Shown here piece by piece: positions 1 through 11,138 of a DNA stretch of 64,000 nucleotides. The position numbers were made by a program, and so were the translations under genes. The stretch is from positions 62,001 through 126,000 of the forward strand of contig JACCGJ010013232.1 in NCBI GenBank assembly GCA_013407085.1, read 5' to 3'. The notes beneath the pieces were generated by a model. It searched no databases. It worked only from the letters and a program-made list of their open reading frames with translations, and had not been told where the DNA came from. The DNA comes from Atriophallophorus winterbourni. Lineage: Eukaryota > Platyhelminthes > Trematoda > Plagiorchiida > Microphallidae. Within the stretch, counting starts at the first letter, position 1. The number at the start of each line of letters is the position of its first letter.

Positions 1-930
1 AATCAGCTTCAATCGATAATGGACTGCTTTGCGTCGGAATGCAATGACTTTTGACTGAAAATCATCATGAATAAGACTGATGCTATTGTTTAATTGAATT
101 TATCTCCTCCCATCATCACCGTGGAAATGTCAAATAGAACCAGTAAGTAATTTCGTGTATCTCGATTCAAATATTGCTGGAAAGCGCTTCCTTAACCATG
201 CGATTAATTAACGGATTAGTAAAGTGACTGTCTCGTTGTCCCGTTTGAACTCCCGTCTTTGGGGCAACCACAAGCTAACAATGAAGAAAAAGATGGTGGT
301 ATACAGCGCGTGCTTAGTAAATGTCTCACTATATGACTGCGAAATCTAGACCGCCAACGCAAGTCACGAGCGAATGTTGAATGTTTTCAATGTATGAATC
401 ATCGGTGCATATTGCACATGTCGTGGATGGAAAGAGTGCCAAATGCGGAAATGGTCTCTAAAGCTGGTCACAGAACATGTTCACTCTACTGCGACAGCGT
501 CGACTACGCTGTGGCGGTTATATCTTTAGCATGGAAAACGGTTGTATTTTAAAAGATCTATATCGAATGTCGAAATTCGAGTGTCTACATGTGCGTACTC
601 CTTACTTGCGGTAGGAATGTGTTTTGAAAAGAGACAATAAAGCTCTGGACATTGACCTTGTCGACTGGGATGAACTTGCTCTCGACCATTCATTTTGGAC
701 GCATAGTGTGAATCGTCATCTTCAAGCAGGGAAAGAGCAGGTTTGGCTTTCAGCTACTGACGTCAGACCGACACCATGCAAACGCTGCCAATCGACAAAG
801 AATCGCTTATCACTATTCAATAGCTACTATTTTTTCATACCTGCTCCTCTTTCCCAAGGAATAGTCACTCTTAACTTTTTCAAGCGATTCTTGCAAACCC
901 GATTACCCGTGGCTTTTTGTACTTGTAACT
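1..930 (+). mobile_element. Decayed 3' part of non-LTR retrotransposon family F1
   Basis: The translation from base 1 matches, with stops and frameshifts, the region downstream of the FADD motif of the F1 reverse transcriptase found at 9.9-10.8 kb on the other strand (for example QLQSIMDCF here and NLQSLMDCF there). The match continues through the WGN, KRD and DELALDHSFW blocks. The open stretch at 624-932 is the C-terminal part, ending near a degraded CKRC finger. The 5' end lies outside the window. It is heavily mutated and cannot encode an active enzyme. Confidence 0.8.
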
Positions 931-1759
931 AGGAACTTCACGCCACTACAACAGGTAATCAATAAAAAATTGTTTCATGTGCAAGCGTAATTGACCCGCT
1001 TGCATGCAAGCATGATGCACATCAAAAATAAGGTTTAGTGAAACTGACGACAAATCTATGCACAACATAATCCCAATTAACATAAATAGCTGTCCCGACT
1101 CTTATTGCTCATACACACCAGCCCTTTCGCCACGTCTACATGAGAACATGTCATAACTTTTTTCATACAACCATATCTATTTTATACCCAGTGAGCATAA
1201 ATTGTTCAATGGATATTGAATGCCAGTCTACAGAATGACAAACCTTCAATTTAAAAGCGTTTGTTATGCTCGTTTATTTTCGTTACGAGTATAAACTCAT
1301 GGGGAATGACTATTTTCTAGGCGCAGATTGTCATCTAATTGAAAAATGCCTCATATACGGGATACGTCGATAACGAACGGTTTTTCCTTTATTTGTTCAC
1401 TCGTTTATCTACCATTCTTCAAGTGGCTATTTTTCCCTTTCACATACTTTTGCAATGTATGAGTCGCCAAATTTGTTGTGCTGTCTTCTGTATCGGACTG
1501 TACGTGTACACAACCAATACACTTTCTACCCGTCAACCGCTCTTTATTCTATCTGCGGCATTAGTGATTAGTTCATTCCCTAATATGTACGTTCCCTAAA
1601 CTTGAAGCGGCTTCACTATTCTAGTTGACACGCCAACGTCTTTCGTACGCGGAAGCTTTTTCATCAAGAGCGAAACAGTTTCATACTGGTTGCAGCATCC
1701 GTTTTTTCAATTAACCATTCAAAACTCATAATATTTCTATTGATATTACATTTTTATAG
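931..1759. other. Non-coding stretch upstream of the LMO4-like exon
   Basis: No exon with coding character was found. Open frames such as 1339-1599 have no recognisable domain. The segment is most simply the intron before the LIM2 exon, because a LIM-only protein needs a LIM1 exon and none is present upstream in the window. A splice acceptor closes it at 1759. Confidence 0.5.
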
Positions 1760-2330
1760 ATTATTCGGTCTATCAGGGACGTGTACGAAGTGTCGCTTGA
1801 AAATCGCTCCGGACGAAATGGTCATGCGGTGCCAGGATAATGTGTACCACGTGAATTGTTTCGTTTGTTTCCAATGCCAATCCCCACTCCATCCAGGCGA
1901 TAAATTTTGTCCGGTCAACGGAAGTTTATTTTGCGAGCACGAGTTTCCCCAACTTTTTGCAAACTCCTCGTCCACAAAAATAAAATTAATTGGAATTTCG
2001 GAACAGGATAATCGATCAAGTGACCTCGTGTCGCGCGGTTCAACCAACGGATTAGAATTGAACAAGCCTCCTTCCTACTCATTATTGTCGAACGTTCAAC
2101 AACCGGAACTAGGATCTGTTTTGAATTTCCAAGTCAACAGTCCCGGTCTCATGACCTCGGAGTCCTCGCAGACTTTGGTTAACGGGCTGCGTTTATCAGA
2201 GTCGGAGTGTTCCGCTGCGCTTCAATCACATACCATGATTTCCAGTAAACCAATCGTGATGTCCCAGAATTTGGATCCGCCGACCAGCGGGCGAAAGAAA
2301 CAAAAGGTATGTGAATTCGTTTGTAGATGA
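1760..2330 (+). CDS. LMO4: LIM-only protein LMO4-like, LIM2 exon with long tail
   Basis: LMO4 is a nuclear LIM-only adaptor that binds LDB/CHIP-type cofactors and transcription factors; it does not bind DNA. After the acceptor tttttatag at 1751-1759 the frame reads a complete LIM zinc domain: CTKC, then HVNC, CFVC, FQC spacing, and a final CEH. The RLFG-SG block before it, the NVYH core and the NGSLFCEH end fit LMO4 better than LMO1/2 or LIM-homeodomain proteins. No homeobox follows. After LIM2 there are about 120 Ser/Asn/Leu-rich residues ending in a basic RKKQK, whereas vertebrate LMO4 stops soon after LIM2. A donor (AAAAG/GTATGT) lies at 2306/2307; read-through stops at 2330. LIM1 must be on an upstream exon outside the window. 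The family call is strong; the tail and the exact 3' structure are uncertain. Confidence 0.85.
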
Positions 2331-2409
2331 TTTGACCTCGATTTCACGAATTATTTGACCGTTCCGCGATAGTGGTTACGCCGAATTGGTTAACTTTTTA
2401 TTGTTTTAG

Positions 2410-2421
2410 ATACAGCACTAA
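2410..2421 (+). CDS. LMO4: Possible terminal mini-exon of the LMO4-like gene
   Basis: If the donor at 2307 is used, the next good acceptor is ttgttttag ending at 2409, about 100 bases downstream. Joining in phase adds three codons (IQH) and a stop. The alternative is intron retention with the stop at 2330. Both products end just after RKKQK, so the choice barely changes the protein. Confidence 0.35.
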   Translation: MQH

Positions 2422-2829
2422 GATTCTCTAGACATTCTTCGGAAATAAATTCTACTAACCTGCAATAAATATAGTGCTGTCGCAGTAAAGCTCACTGATC
2501 TAATGTTAGATCTGTTTTCGTTGGTTGCTCAAATTAGAATGAACATCTACTCCAGAAAAAAATTTAAAAATTAAAACTGCTCCTTTGTTAGCCGAAGTAT
2601 TCTGTAATTCCGTGTGAATGTTATCGCATTGCTATCTCCCTCGATTGCAAAGCTAATATATATTTCATTATGCTTTATTTTGCTCAACAAGGTTTCAACT
2701 AACTAAGACTGAAAGCTCAGTGCATGCCGAACCACAACATGAAGGATGATCCCCGATGGCGAAAAACATTTGAACCTCACAAGGTTTTGAGATGCTGGCG
2801 TTATAAGGAGGATATAAAACGCGACGCGA
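2422..2829. other. Non-coding stretch between LMO4-like exon and F3 element
   Basis: AT-rich with no recognisable gene. The part from about 2700 may be the decayed start of the following F3 element, but its translation is not convincing before about 2830. Confidence 0.4.
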
Positions 2830-5582
2830 TAGATATATGTAAGCCCCACAACTTCCTTCTATACTGGACACCGGTTAATAGCAGACTGTGTGCAGCGAGA
2901 TTTCAGGGTTTCAACAGAGCGGACAAACACAGCGAGACGTAATCTATTCATGATCTCGGTGTACGCACAAACAAACTGTGGGTCAGAGGAGATGAAGGAT
3001 GAATTCTACGAAGAAATTCGTTCTCTCTTAATGAAAGCACGCAGAGTCGATATAGTAGTGCTTGCCGGAGAGTTTAATACTCAAGTTCGATTTATAGTGA
3101 AGTCTGAGCGCTTCTTTGGAGGGAAGTATGAGAGGTCAGACGACCGAACAGACAATCGAGAGAGATGTTGGTCCCTATGTGACTACCACTGCCTCTTTTC
3201 CTCACAGTCAAAAATTTTCAATACTCCAAGCTCCATTTAGCTACTTGGCGCGCTTCGTCACGTCGTACTTGGGCTCAGCTTGACCATATCGCGATAAGTT
3301 CCAGGTTGCGAGGTCGTGTCAAAAAATGCAGATCTTACTGGAGTACCAGTGTAGATTCTGATCACGCTTTAATGTGCGCAACAATCAACCTTCAATTCGG
3401 AGGCAAACCCAATATAAAGCGTTCCATACTAGACACAAACGCTTTATCGCTGCCTGGAGTAAAAGCCAGATATTCTATCGGTTTCCATCTAAACAAAATC
3501 GGCCTTCTAGCTGGATCGTCACTGGCACTACTTATAGCAAGCACTCAATGTCTCTGCTTCAAAATGCTGCAAAGTCTCGCGTCAACCGTCGCACCGCTAG
3601 ATCTCTTCTGAGTCCCTTACGCTACTCGAACAGCGCCGCGCCTTACCGAGTCTCTTATACTCCTAATCAATGATAATCTGAGGTGCAACCAGGAGTTGAA
3701 GTGCAAAGAACGCACCTTGCAACTGGAAAGAGCGACTATGGGTAACCTGCAAAGGATTTGCAAATTGATTAGTATCTTCGGCCCTAAGCCACATGGTTTG
3801 AGTGAAACCATCCTCGAGGTTGATGGTTGGCGCATAACGAACCTTGATAGGCGTTCAGAATGATGGAGAGAATATTTTAGACAGCAGTTTAATCGCACCC
3901 TCCTTCAGACACCGCCTACATCCCCGATCTTTTTTTCAATGGTCAGTGCCTCTAACCCCGCCCAGTGTCGAAGAAATACGGATAGAGATCCAATCTCTAA
4001 AGAAACACAAGGCGCCAGACCCAGATGAGCTCTACCAGGTATTGTTAAGAAAGGAGGCGAGATAGTCGTATCAGATTTGCACGAACTGTTCTCATATGTT
4101 TTGATGGATGAGAGAGGTACCTGTCTCCTGAGGTGGATCGCTGATAATACAAGTCCATAAAAAGGAGCAAGTAAGGAATGGTGCAACTATCGCGGAATTT
4201 CACTTATCTCATTGGTAGCTAAGATGTTGTTCCTTATCCTTCTACCCAGACTTACCCCGATTCGGGAGGACACTTCTCGGGAAGAGCAAGCTGGTTTTCG
4301 ACCAGGGTGTGGATGTGTAGGCCAGATCTTATTTCTACGTCAGTTGCTAGAACACCGAAACCTGTATCTACGACCAACCATAGTAGTGTTTCTGTATATT
4401 ATATCCACCTTTGACTCGGTTGACAGATCCGCCATATGGAACTGCTTACTTCGCAATGGAATCCCACCGAAGTACGTCGCCATCCTGATGGACATACTTT
4501 CACTCGATACGGAGTGTAAAGGTATACGATAGTTTTTCAATGTCATTTAACACTACTACAGGTTTAAGACAAGGCTGTCCAATCTCCTCGTTCTTGTTCA
4601 ACTTTGCCATCGAGGACGTCCTCCAGAGTGCTCTTTGTAGTTTCTCCACGGGTGGAGTTAAGCTCATTCCAGGTGGACGTGTTGTGGGCCTGGATTATGC
4701 TGATGATATTGCCTTACTGGGCGAAGACCAAACATGTATCCAACAGACCTTGGATATGATGGCAATGGAAGCATCTAAGTATGGGCTATTATTTCACGGA
4801 GCAAGTGTAAAATTCTCCTTCAGTACTGGTCAGGAGAACTGCCAAATTTTGATATCAATGATGTTGTTCTGGATCATGTTTAACAGTTCAACTACCTAGG
4901 AAGTCTGGTGGTTGCTGGGGGTCGGATAGAGATGGAAATCACGTCCACAATTGCTAAGGCCAGACTGGCATTCACTAAACTTAAGTGCCTCTGGAAGAGA
5001 CGTGATTTGAGCTTGAGTTTGAAGGGAAGGATATATTCCACCTCGGTAAGGACAGTATTGCTTTGCGGAAGTGAATGTTGGACAGTTCGCGCATAAGATG
5101 TTAGGAGGCTGGAGGTCTTCGACCAACGTTTTTAGCGAAGGATTTCCCACATTCGTTGGCAACACCACGTTTGCATCTCTGAAGCCAGGCGCCGCGTCTT
5201 AGGAAGCAATGGCAATAACCTTCAGACAGTCATTACCCGACGTCGTCCCCGCTGGTTGGGGCACGTACTACTCATGAAAACTGAACGTTTATCACGCTGA
5301 GCGCTCTATGCGTCACTTGTTACAGACAGGAAAAGTGGCTGGTTCCTAGCTGCTAACTTGGAAGAGTGGCCTGAAAAGGCTTACTTCTGGTTTAGCCAAT
5401 GGTTGAACGGGCGCGCTTGCCTGGATGGGGTGCAAGAGAATGAGAAAGTATTTGGCTCGACACATTGGCAACGATGGCAATGAACCGACATCAATGGAAA
5501 GAGTGCATCATCTCTATTTCCCCCTAAAATTATTTTTTGCTCGATCATACAGTATAATAAAAAAATAAAAAAAATAAAAAAA
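2830..5582 (+). mobile_element. Decayed RTE-like non-LTR retrotransposon (family F3, copy a)
   Basis: Read across several frames it gives a nearly full endonuclease plus reverse transcriptase. The endonuclease has PVNSRLCAARF, an ISVYAQT block, a degraded GD-N motif (AGEFNTQV), and SDDRTDN. The RT follows: EEQAGFRPGCGCV near 4280, FDSVDRSAIW near 4410, GLRQGCPISSFLFNF near 4570, the catalytic YADD near 4700, then LKGRIYSTSVRTVLLCGSE and RPRWLGHVL to about 5280. It ends in an (ATAAAAA)-type A-rich tail at 5553-5582. Frameshifts near 3240, 4065, 4530 and 4900 and several stops make it inactive. Assignment to RTE or a related APE clade rests on family resemblance only. Confidence 0.85.
4212..4899 (+). 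pseudogene. Reverse transcriptase core of F3 copy a (broken)
   Basis: Two frames cover the palm and fingers: 4212-4532 (EEQAGFRPGCGC through FDSVDRS) and 4540-4899 (GLRQGCPISS through YADDIALL). A frame break near 4532-4540 separates them. The catalytic aspartates appear intact in YADD, so inactivation is by frameshift rather than active-site loss. Confidence 0.8.
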
Positions 5583-7576
5583 CGACGTGTGTAAATGGAC
5601 AAAATATATTACTTTTCACCTCCCGTGTATTGTACATTTCATTGCATTTGTTGAACGGTACGAGTGCAAGTTCACTAAGAAGGTCGATGACCGGTTGATT
5701 GCTAACAGACCTTTAGCACAACATAACCCAATTGTACCGTTCGAATTCGTGCGTCTCATAAACGTTCGACGGCAATATACATTTTCTGAAGGGAACTTCC
5801 TTGTTTTACGTGATATTTGATTTCCAAATCCAGATTTCTAGTTTGAGCACTACGCTGGACAGTAATGAGCACTAAATTCTCATTACTGTGAAAATTATTA
5901 CAAGAGCAAAATATTATTTTATTCGTTTACATGAATTTTCAGTGAACAAATTACTTTACCCACATCAATTTACGAAACAATTTTCATATTAGCTGTAGAA
6001 GTGAATATTATTTGAATGGATTTTAATGGCCAATCTCTATCTTATTCGAAACCTCCATATTTCCGTACATGTTTCAAAATGCGCGAGCCGTAAATTCTTC
6101 TTCGTGGACAAGGAACCGCAAAATAGTGAAAGTGTGTAGATGGATTAATGTTAAGCATGAACTCTTAAAATAGCATGCATTCGGCGTTCATGCTTTATTC
6201 AAACCTTTTGTTAAATCCCCAAGCAACAAATTTCTCAATTTTAAATTTCATCCATTTCTGTGCTTCGGACCTATATCTAGCACACGTAGCTTTAGTTTTG
6301 ACAAATGGCTGTGCGCTACTTCACTCGCCAACTGTACTAAGCCGGAACGGAGCACTTACTACTGTTCAACGCCCATCATTAATCCATCCACCCGTTTCTT
6401 TTCAAGTATGACCATATCTGACAACATTCAAAACTCGAACACAAAATTTGACTGGACGGCAATTTGTCCACAATCAAATATTACGTTTTAATATTTAGGT
6501 CACTTTGAACTAAGCGAGTCACCCTATGATTCATATAGATCAAAGTATTTATTATCGCTGACATGTCATTACGTATCAATTACGTATAACCCAGTGTTTA
6601 TCTTCTAATTTGTAGAAAGTTGATTCACGACGATGTCCCACACTACGTGTTTGCTGATCCTTCGTGGAAACAGTGGACAAGGCTTACCACCACCGATTCA
6701 TTACAGAGTTCCCCCACATGTTTTCTCTCATTTGCTTCTCTTTATGATCCATTCAAACTTTAACCTTGCCCGGTTCGGGGAAACGTTCACTCTGTCTTGC
6801 TGTGATTTTTTGCTGTGGTTGCACGTGGAAATGACCTAACCAATTAATACATGCATGTGATTGATTCGTATACCTTGCTGTCGTGTTGATCTTAAGCAAA
6901 AGAATAAAATAGGCTAGAAACTTGGAATCTGGTGATTAGACTGGTGTTTCATGGGTAGACGTCTTCTATAGTTTTTGTTGACCTCTTTTGTTCGATTCCG
7001 TGCATGGACGTACATCATGATGATCTCATGCTCCGCACCGTTCGACATGATTAAACTTTCCGATTCGGAATACCGATCTCTCCTAGAGCAGGCACAGTGA
7101 TAAACACTAGTCAGTCATTCGACGGCAATGTACGGGCGTAATCTACGTTCAACAACTAAAAACCACGCTTCACACTATACCTCCCAAGTAAGCGGTCAAG
7201 GGCAAGTTTTATCAAACACGTCAGGGCAAGGTCTCCTGTAAGCATGTGAAATTACCAAATCGCAGTTGATGAAGTGACGTTTCTGTGAAACTGTGAAGCG
7301 CCCTCTCTCATCATAATTCCTTTCAGTTTTGTTGTTCATAATTCAAATCTGCTATTTTCACAAAACAAACAGTTCAGATTATCGACGGCCGAAACATTTT
7401 GTGCTTTGAGGTTTACGGATATTTGATAAAATCTCGAGATTAATGGGGTTAAAGAGAACAACTATACTCTACTTTAGCACATACATATGTTATTTCAATG
7501 AATTGCAAAGTTAGAATACAATCCGGTCAATATTAAAATCAAAGATGATATGATTAAACAAGCAATGAACTTGTAA
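5583..7576. other. About 2 kb with no recognisable feature
   Basis: Short open frames (for example 5587-5820, 6175-6411, 6633-6839) have no domain, no repeat partner in the window and no convincing splice-site framing. I see no gene and no repeat here. Confidence 0.5.
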
Positions 7577-7835
7577 GCCATCATTGACTAAGGCTGGCAC
7601 GACCAGCCTGATCAATCACACCGGCTCACATGTAGAGGGGTGAAACTCACTGGCTTGAAACAAAAATCCGTATCTCCAGGCATTTCATTTACATTCCATG
7701 ACCGGTTTTATGATGTCATTGAAACAGTAGATCCTGATCGTACTGCCTCTACCTGATAAGTGCAAACAGAACGAAACCGGTCGTGGGATGTTTGGAATGA
7801 AAATTCATGCAAATACGGGTGATCTGCGTTCAGCA
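7577..7835. repeat. R3 short repeat, rearranged inverted copy
   Basis: The left half (GGCTGGCACGACCAGCC, then a degraded GGGTnnAAC motif) reads in plus orientation like 50.98-51.1 kb. The right half (GAACGAAACCGGTCGTGGG followed by ATTCATGCAAAT) is the reverse complement of the R3 start seen at 50.86 and 27.66 kb. The two halves are therefore head-to-head, or the copy is broken and inverted. Confidence 0.55.
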
Positions 7836-8790
7836 GACAAGAGATGTATCTGCTCTTTAACAGGTTGGACATGACGCTTTACAAAGTGCATTCAAAGCGA
7901 GCAGTCAAGATCAAGTTCTTTCGAACTCGTAGGGTCAATGTCTAGGAGAGTTCATATTCTTTGTACGCAAGATAGAGGTCTGACAAAGGTCGACTTCCTG
8001 ATTTCAACTCCATGTGGAGTAGATATTTGGACACGACCTTTTTCCATTCTTTACATATGACCAATCCAGCGTAGGCAGCGCTGTCTTAATTTTATAGGGC
8101 GAACCAGCTTTAGAAAGCTCTTCATTATTGGTTTTATTGTTCATCCGCGACGGATACGACGGAGGCCTTGTTAATGAAAAGAATTCATCTTTTGTTTGTG
8201 TCTTGCGTGAATGGTCCAGGTTTTACTGCCGTAAAGTAATTCATTTAGTATGCACGCGCTGTATACCATGATCGTTGTCTTTATAGTAAACTTGCGGTTG
8301 CCCCAGACAAGAGAGTTTAATGTGGACCAAAATTTAAAGCCTCTCTAATAGTCCGCTTATAAATCTCCGTGTCTAGCGGCAGGTTATCCACAATTGTTGA
8401 GCCAAAATATGTCGATTGATGTACTGGTTCAACGTGACAGTTTTCAACAGAGTTGAGGGGAGGCGATACATTCCCATGACATTAGCCTTGCTCATGATTA
8501 TTTTTGGCCCAAAGTCTTTGCATACCGACAAAACAGCCCATTAGCGACTGGAGGTGTTCTTGTGAGTGAGCAATAATGGATACATCGTCAACAAACAGCA
8601 GGTCACGGATTACCACATCCCGTACCGTGGTTCTTGCTCTCAACCGGTTCAGGTTAAAAAGCTTGCCATTACTTCACGTGCGTAGCTAAATGCCTTCTTT
8701 AATCGTCCTGAAGCGCGCGATTTCAGAAGCAGAACAAGAAAATGCCGGAACAGCGTGGGAGCATAACACAACATGTTTGAAATCCTCGTC
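7836..8790 (-). mobile_element. Decayed 3' part of non-LTR element F1, second copy
   Basis: The plus-strand sequence tracks the F1 copy at 9.7-10.7 kb block by block, for example GTCTTGCGTGAATGGTCCAGG here against GTCTTGCGTGGGTGGTCCAGG near 10120, and the CAACCGGTTCAGGTT block near 8642. It covers the C-terminal RT region but has many small indels, so no long open frame remains. The match fades near 8790. Confidence 0.75.
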
Positions 8791-8804
8791 GAATTTAAAG
8801 GTTT

Positions 8805-8935
8805 CAGAATGTTGGCCGCCTCCGGCGTCGATGTCCGACCAGGGGTGTACACCACAATCGCATGATTTTTCTGTTCTAACAGCTATTTGATTGACTAAGC
8901 TGTCTGACTCGGGAGAAACAATCACTACCGCATCA
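8805..8935 (-). repeat. F1 3'-end fragment next to the second copy
   Basis: GTCGATGTCCGACC through TGACTAAGCTGTCTGACTCGG matches 9548-9660, the start of the F1 3' untranslated region plus the last codons. It sits directly beside the RT end of the copy at 7836-8790, so it is a separate insertion or a rearranged piece. Confidence 0.5.
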
Positions 8936-9245
8936 TCAACTTCGCATACTGATTTTTCTGATAATGTTTTCTACTCACTTACGGCATATTGAATTTATTT
9001 CACCGGTTGTTTTCTAGTGGTACGGAAAATAAAGTGCCTTATTCGAATCAGCAATAAGCAGATCTTGTAGGATATATACAAAAGAAAATAATCGAAATGG
9101 TTTTTCATTTTACCCAGGGTTGAAATTCGAAGCAGCTGCTGAATCAGGCTAACATGAATAACCTGTTCCTGTATATAGCATGTAAACACAGATGACAAAA
9201 ATCTGTATTGATGTACATCTCAATTAAAGATATGTCACGTGCGTT

Positions 9246-9462
9246 CTCATACTGTTTGCATTCATCAGGTAGGGAGGGACAGCGCCATCAGGATTTACAT
9301 GCCATGAAACTATGGAGAAATCGTAAACCAAGTTGAACTTTGAAACTACTGTTGGATAAGGCTGACACGACCAACCCCTTTGAAGCACATGTAAATACAC
9401 ATATAGATGGAGTTAAACCCATCACATTGAACAAAAACTCGTCTTTGCATGCATTTCAAACA
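9246..9462 (+). repeat. R3 short interspersed repeat
   Basis: It is similar to 50853-51105: TTCTCAT-TGTTTGCATTCATCAGGTA at the start, GTTGGATAAGGCTG-CACGACCA in the middle, a degraded GGTTTGAACCC-like B-box motif (GAGTTAAACCC), and TTTGCATGCA at the end. It lies just past the 3' end of the minus-strand F1 element, so it may be a separate SINE or a shared 3' region. Confidence 0.5.
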
Positions 9463-9590
9463 TACACACAGCATGAAAGGTTTCATGCTGTTTGCGCTCT
9501 TCAGATAGAGAAAGTATATTTAAGATTCGATTGTTGTTGTCCTCCTTATGTCGATGCCGAACATGGATGTACATCACATCGCATTAATGT

Positions 9591-9953
9591 TCATGTTTTG
9601 CAACTTTTTGAATGACTAAACAGTCCGATTCGGAAGGAACAATCTCTCCCGCAACGCTGGCAACGAAAGTCAGATCTCGGTTGTAATGCATCAGTTGCAC
9701 GCTGGCGGCGTGATCTGCGTTCATCAGCCAAGAGCTGTATCTGCTCCTCACCAGCTTGCAGACGACGCTTTACACAATGCCTCCAATGTGACCGGTCAAG
9801 AGCAAGTTCTTCCCAACTCGACGGGTCGAGGCCAAGAGCTTTCATATCTCTTTTGCAAATGTCTTTGTACCGCAAGTGCGGTCTGCCCAATGGTCGACTT
9901 CTTAATTGCAACTCACCATAGAGTAGATCTTTCGGAATACGACCATTTTCCAT
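9591..9953 (-). CDS. C-terminal domain of F1 with C2HC zinc finger
   Basis: A 120-codon open frame encodes the element's C-terminus: a basic KDICKRDMKALGL stretch, a SSWEELALDRSHWRH block, then CQRCGRDC followed by an H-X4-C pair. Zinc fingers of this kind at the end of a LINE ORF probably bind nucleic acid. The frame overlaps the RT frame at 9902-10831 but is not in phase with it, so one indel near 9930 separated a single original ORF. Confidence 0.75.
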   Translation of the reverse strand: MENGRIPKDLLYGELQLRSRPLGRPHLRYKDICKRDMKALGLDPSSWEELALDRSHWRHCVKRRLQAGEEQIQLLADERRSRRQRATDALQPRSDFRCQRCGRDCSFRIGLFSHSKSCKT

Positions 9954-10831
9954 TCTATGGACATGACCAAGCCACCGCAGCGGCGCTGTCGCAATAGGGT
10001 GAACATGCTCTGTAGACCAGCTTTTAAAAGCACTTCAGCAATAGGCACTCTGTCCATCCACGATATGTTCAAGATACGACGGATGCTTCGTAGATGGAAA
10101 GCATTCAGCTTCCGTTCGTGTCTTGCGTGGGTGGTCCAGGTTTCATTGCCGTAAAGTAAAGCGTTTAGTACGCACGCGCTGTATACCATCATCTTTGTTT
10201 TTAAAGTCAGCTTGCGGTTACCCCAGACACGAGAGTTCAATTGAGACAGAATGACAGCTGCTCTGCCAATCCGCTTATCAATCTCCCGGTCTAGCGAGAG
10301 GTTATCCGCAATGGTTGAACCAAGGTTTGTGAAATGATGTACTGATTCAAACTGACAGTTTCCAACAGTGATGAAGGGAGGCAATACAGTCCCTTGATCA
10401 AGGACTTTGGTCTTGCTCATGCTGATTGTTAGCCCAGAATCTGTGCATGCCGACGAAAAACAGTCCATTAGCGACTGGAGGTTCTCTTGGGAGTGAACAA
10501 TAATTGCTGAATCGTCGGCAAACAGCATGTCATGGATTGGCACATTTCGTGCCTTGGTTTGTGCTCTCAACCGGTTCAGGTTGAAAAGCTTGCCATCACT
10601 TCGCGTTCGTAGGTGAATGCCTACTGTCCTCATCCTGAAAGCGTGCTTCAAAAGCAGAGCAAAGAAAATGCCGAACAGCGTGGGAGCCAAAACACACCCT
10701 TGTTTGACGGCTCGGCGAATTTCAAAGGCAGCTGAACTGAAACCGTTAAAATGGACTGAGCCCTTCATGCCTGAGTGGAACGAAATAACGAGTTTGAGCA
10801 GCTTCGGGGGGCAGCCTATCAGATCAAGCAT
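9902..10831 (-). CDS. F1 reverse transcriptase, palm to thumb
   Basis: This 309-codon frame is the longest intact retrotransposon ORF of F1. It has KQGCVLAPTLFGIFFALLL (around residues 42-60), catalytic FADDSAIIVHS (around 104-114), a linker, then NRKLTLKTKMMVYSACVLNALLYGNETW and the RRILNISWMDRVP block typical of the RT thumb. It lacks the fingers (found in another frame at 10878-11138) and cannot act alone. It has fewer lesions than other copies in the window. Confidence 0.85.
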   Translation of the reverse strand: MLDLIGCPPKLLKLVISFHSGMKGSVHFNGFSSAAFEIRRAVKQGCVLAPTLFGIFFALLLKHAFRMRTVGIHLRTRSDGKLFNLNRLRAQTKARNVPIHDMLFADDSAIIVHSQENLQSLMDCFSSACTDSGLTISMSKTKVLDQGTVLPPFITVGNCQFESVHHFTNLGSTIADNLSLDREIDKRIGRAAVILSQLNSRVWGNRKLTLKTKMMVYSACVLNALLYGNETWTTHARHERKLNAFHLRSIRRILNISWMDRVPIAEVLLKAGLQSMFTLLRQRRCGGLVMSIEWKMVVFRKIYSMVSCN

Positions 10832-10877
10832 TTTTAGAAGACCCTCCCAGCTTACGCAGTCGAATGCCTACGTTAAA

Positions 10878-11138
10878 TCAATAAAATGGCATACGCTGTT
10901 CTCGACACTTTTCTTGAAGTTGTCTCAGTGAGAAAATCATGTCAACGGTCGATCTTCCCTTTCGGAAGCCACATTGAGATTCGGAGTAAATTCTATCAGC
11001 TAAAACTTGTAACCGGTTCTGTAAGACTTTAGAAAACAAATTGCCTACAGCATTTGGAAGGGAGATTCCTCTGTAATCGATGTAGTCGCCTCTGTCACCC
11101 TTATTCTTAAATAACGTAATGATCTTTGTGTCTCGCAT
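10878..11138 (-). pseudogene. F1 reverse transcriptase fingers region (frame-shifted)
   Basis: The frame encodes MRDTKIITLFKNKGDRGDY, then DYRGISLPNAVGNLFSKVL and SQCGFRKGRSTVDMIFSLRQL, which are the RT fingers motifs expected just before the palm. A frame break between here and the 309-codon frame removes the usual AFDSV region from reading continuity. Confidence 0.75.

Noticed and set aside
1339..1599. 86-codon frame upstream of the LMO4-like exon
   Set aside because: Hydrophobic, no LIM cysteines, no splice framing; it cannot be the missing LIM1 exon.
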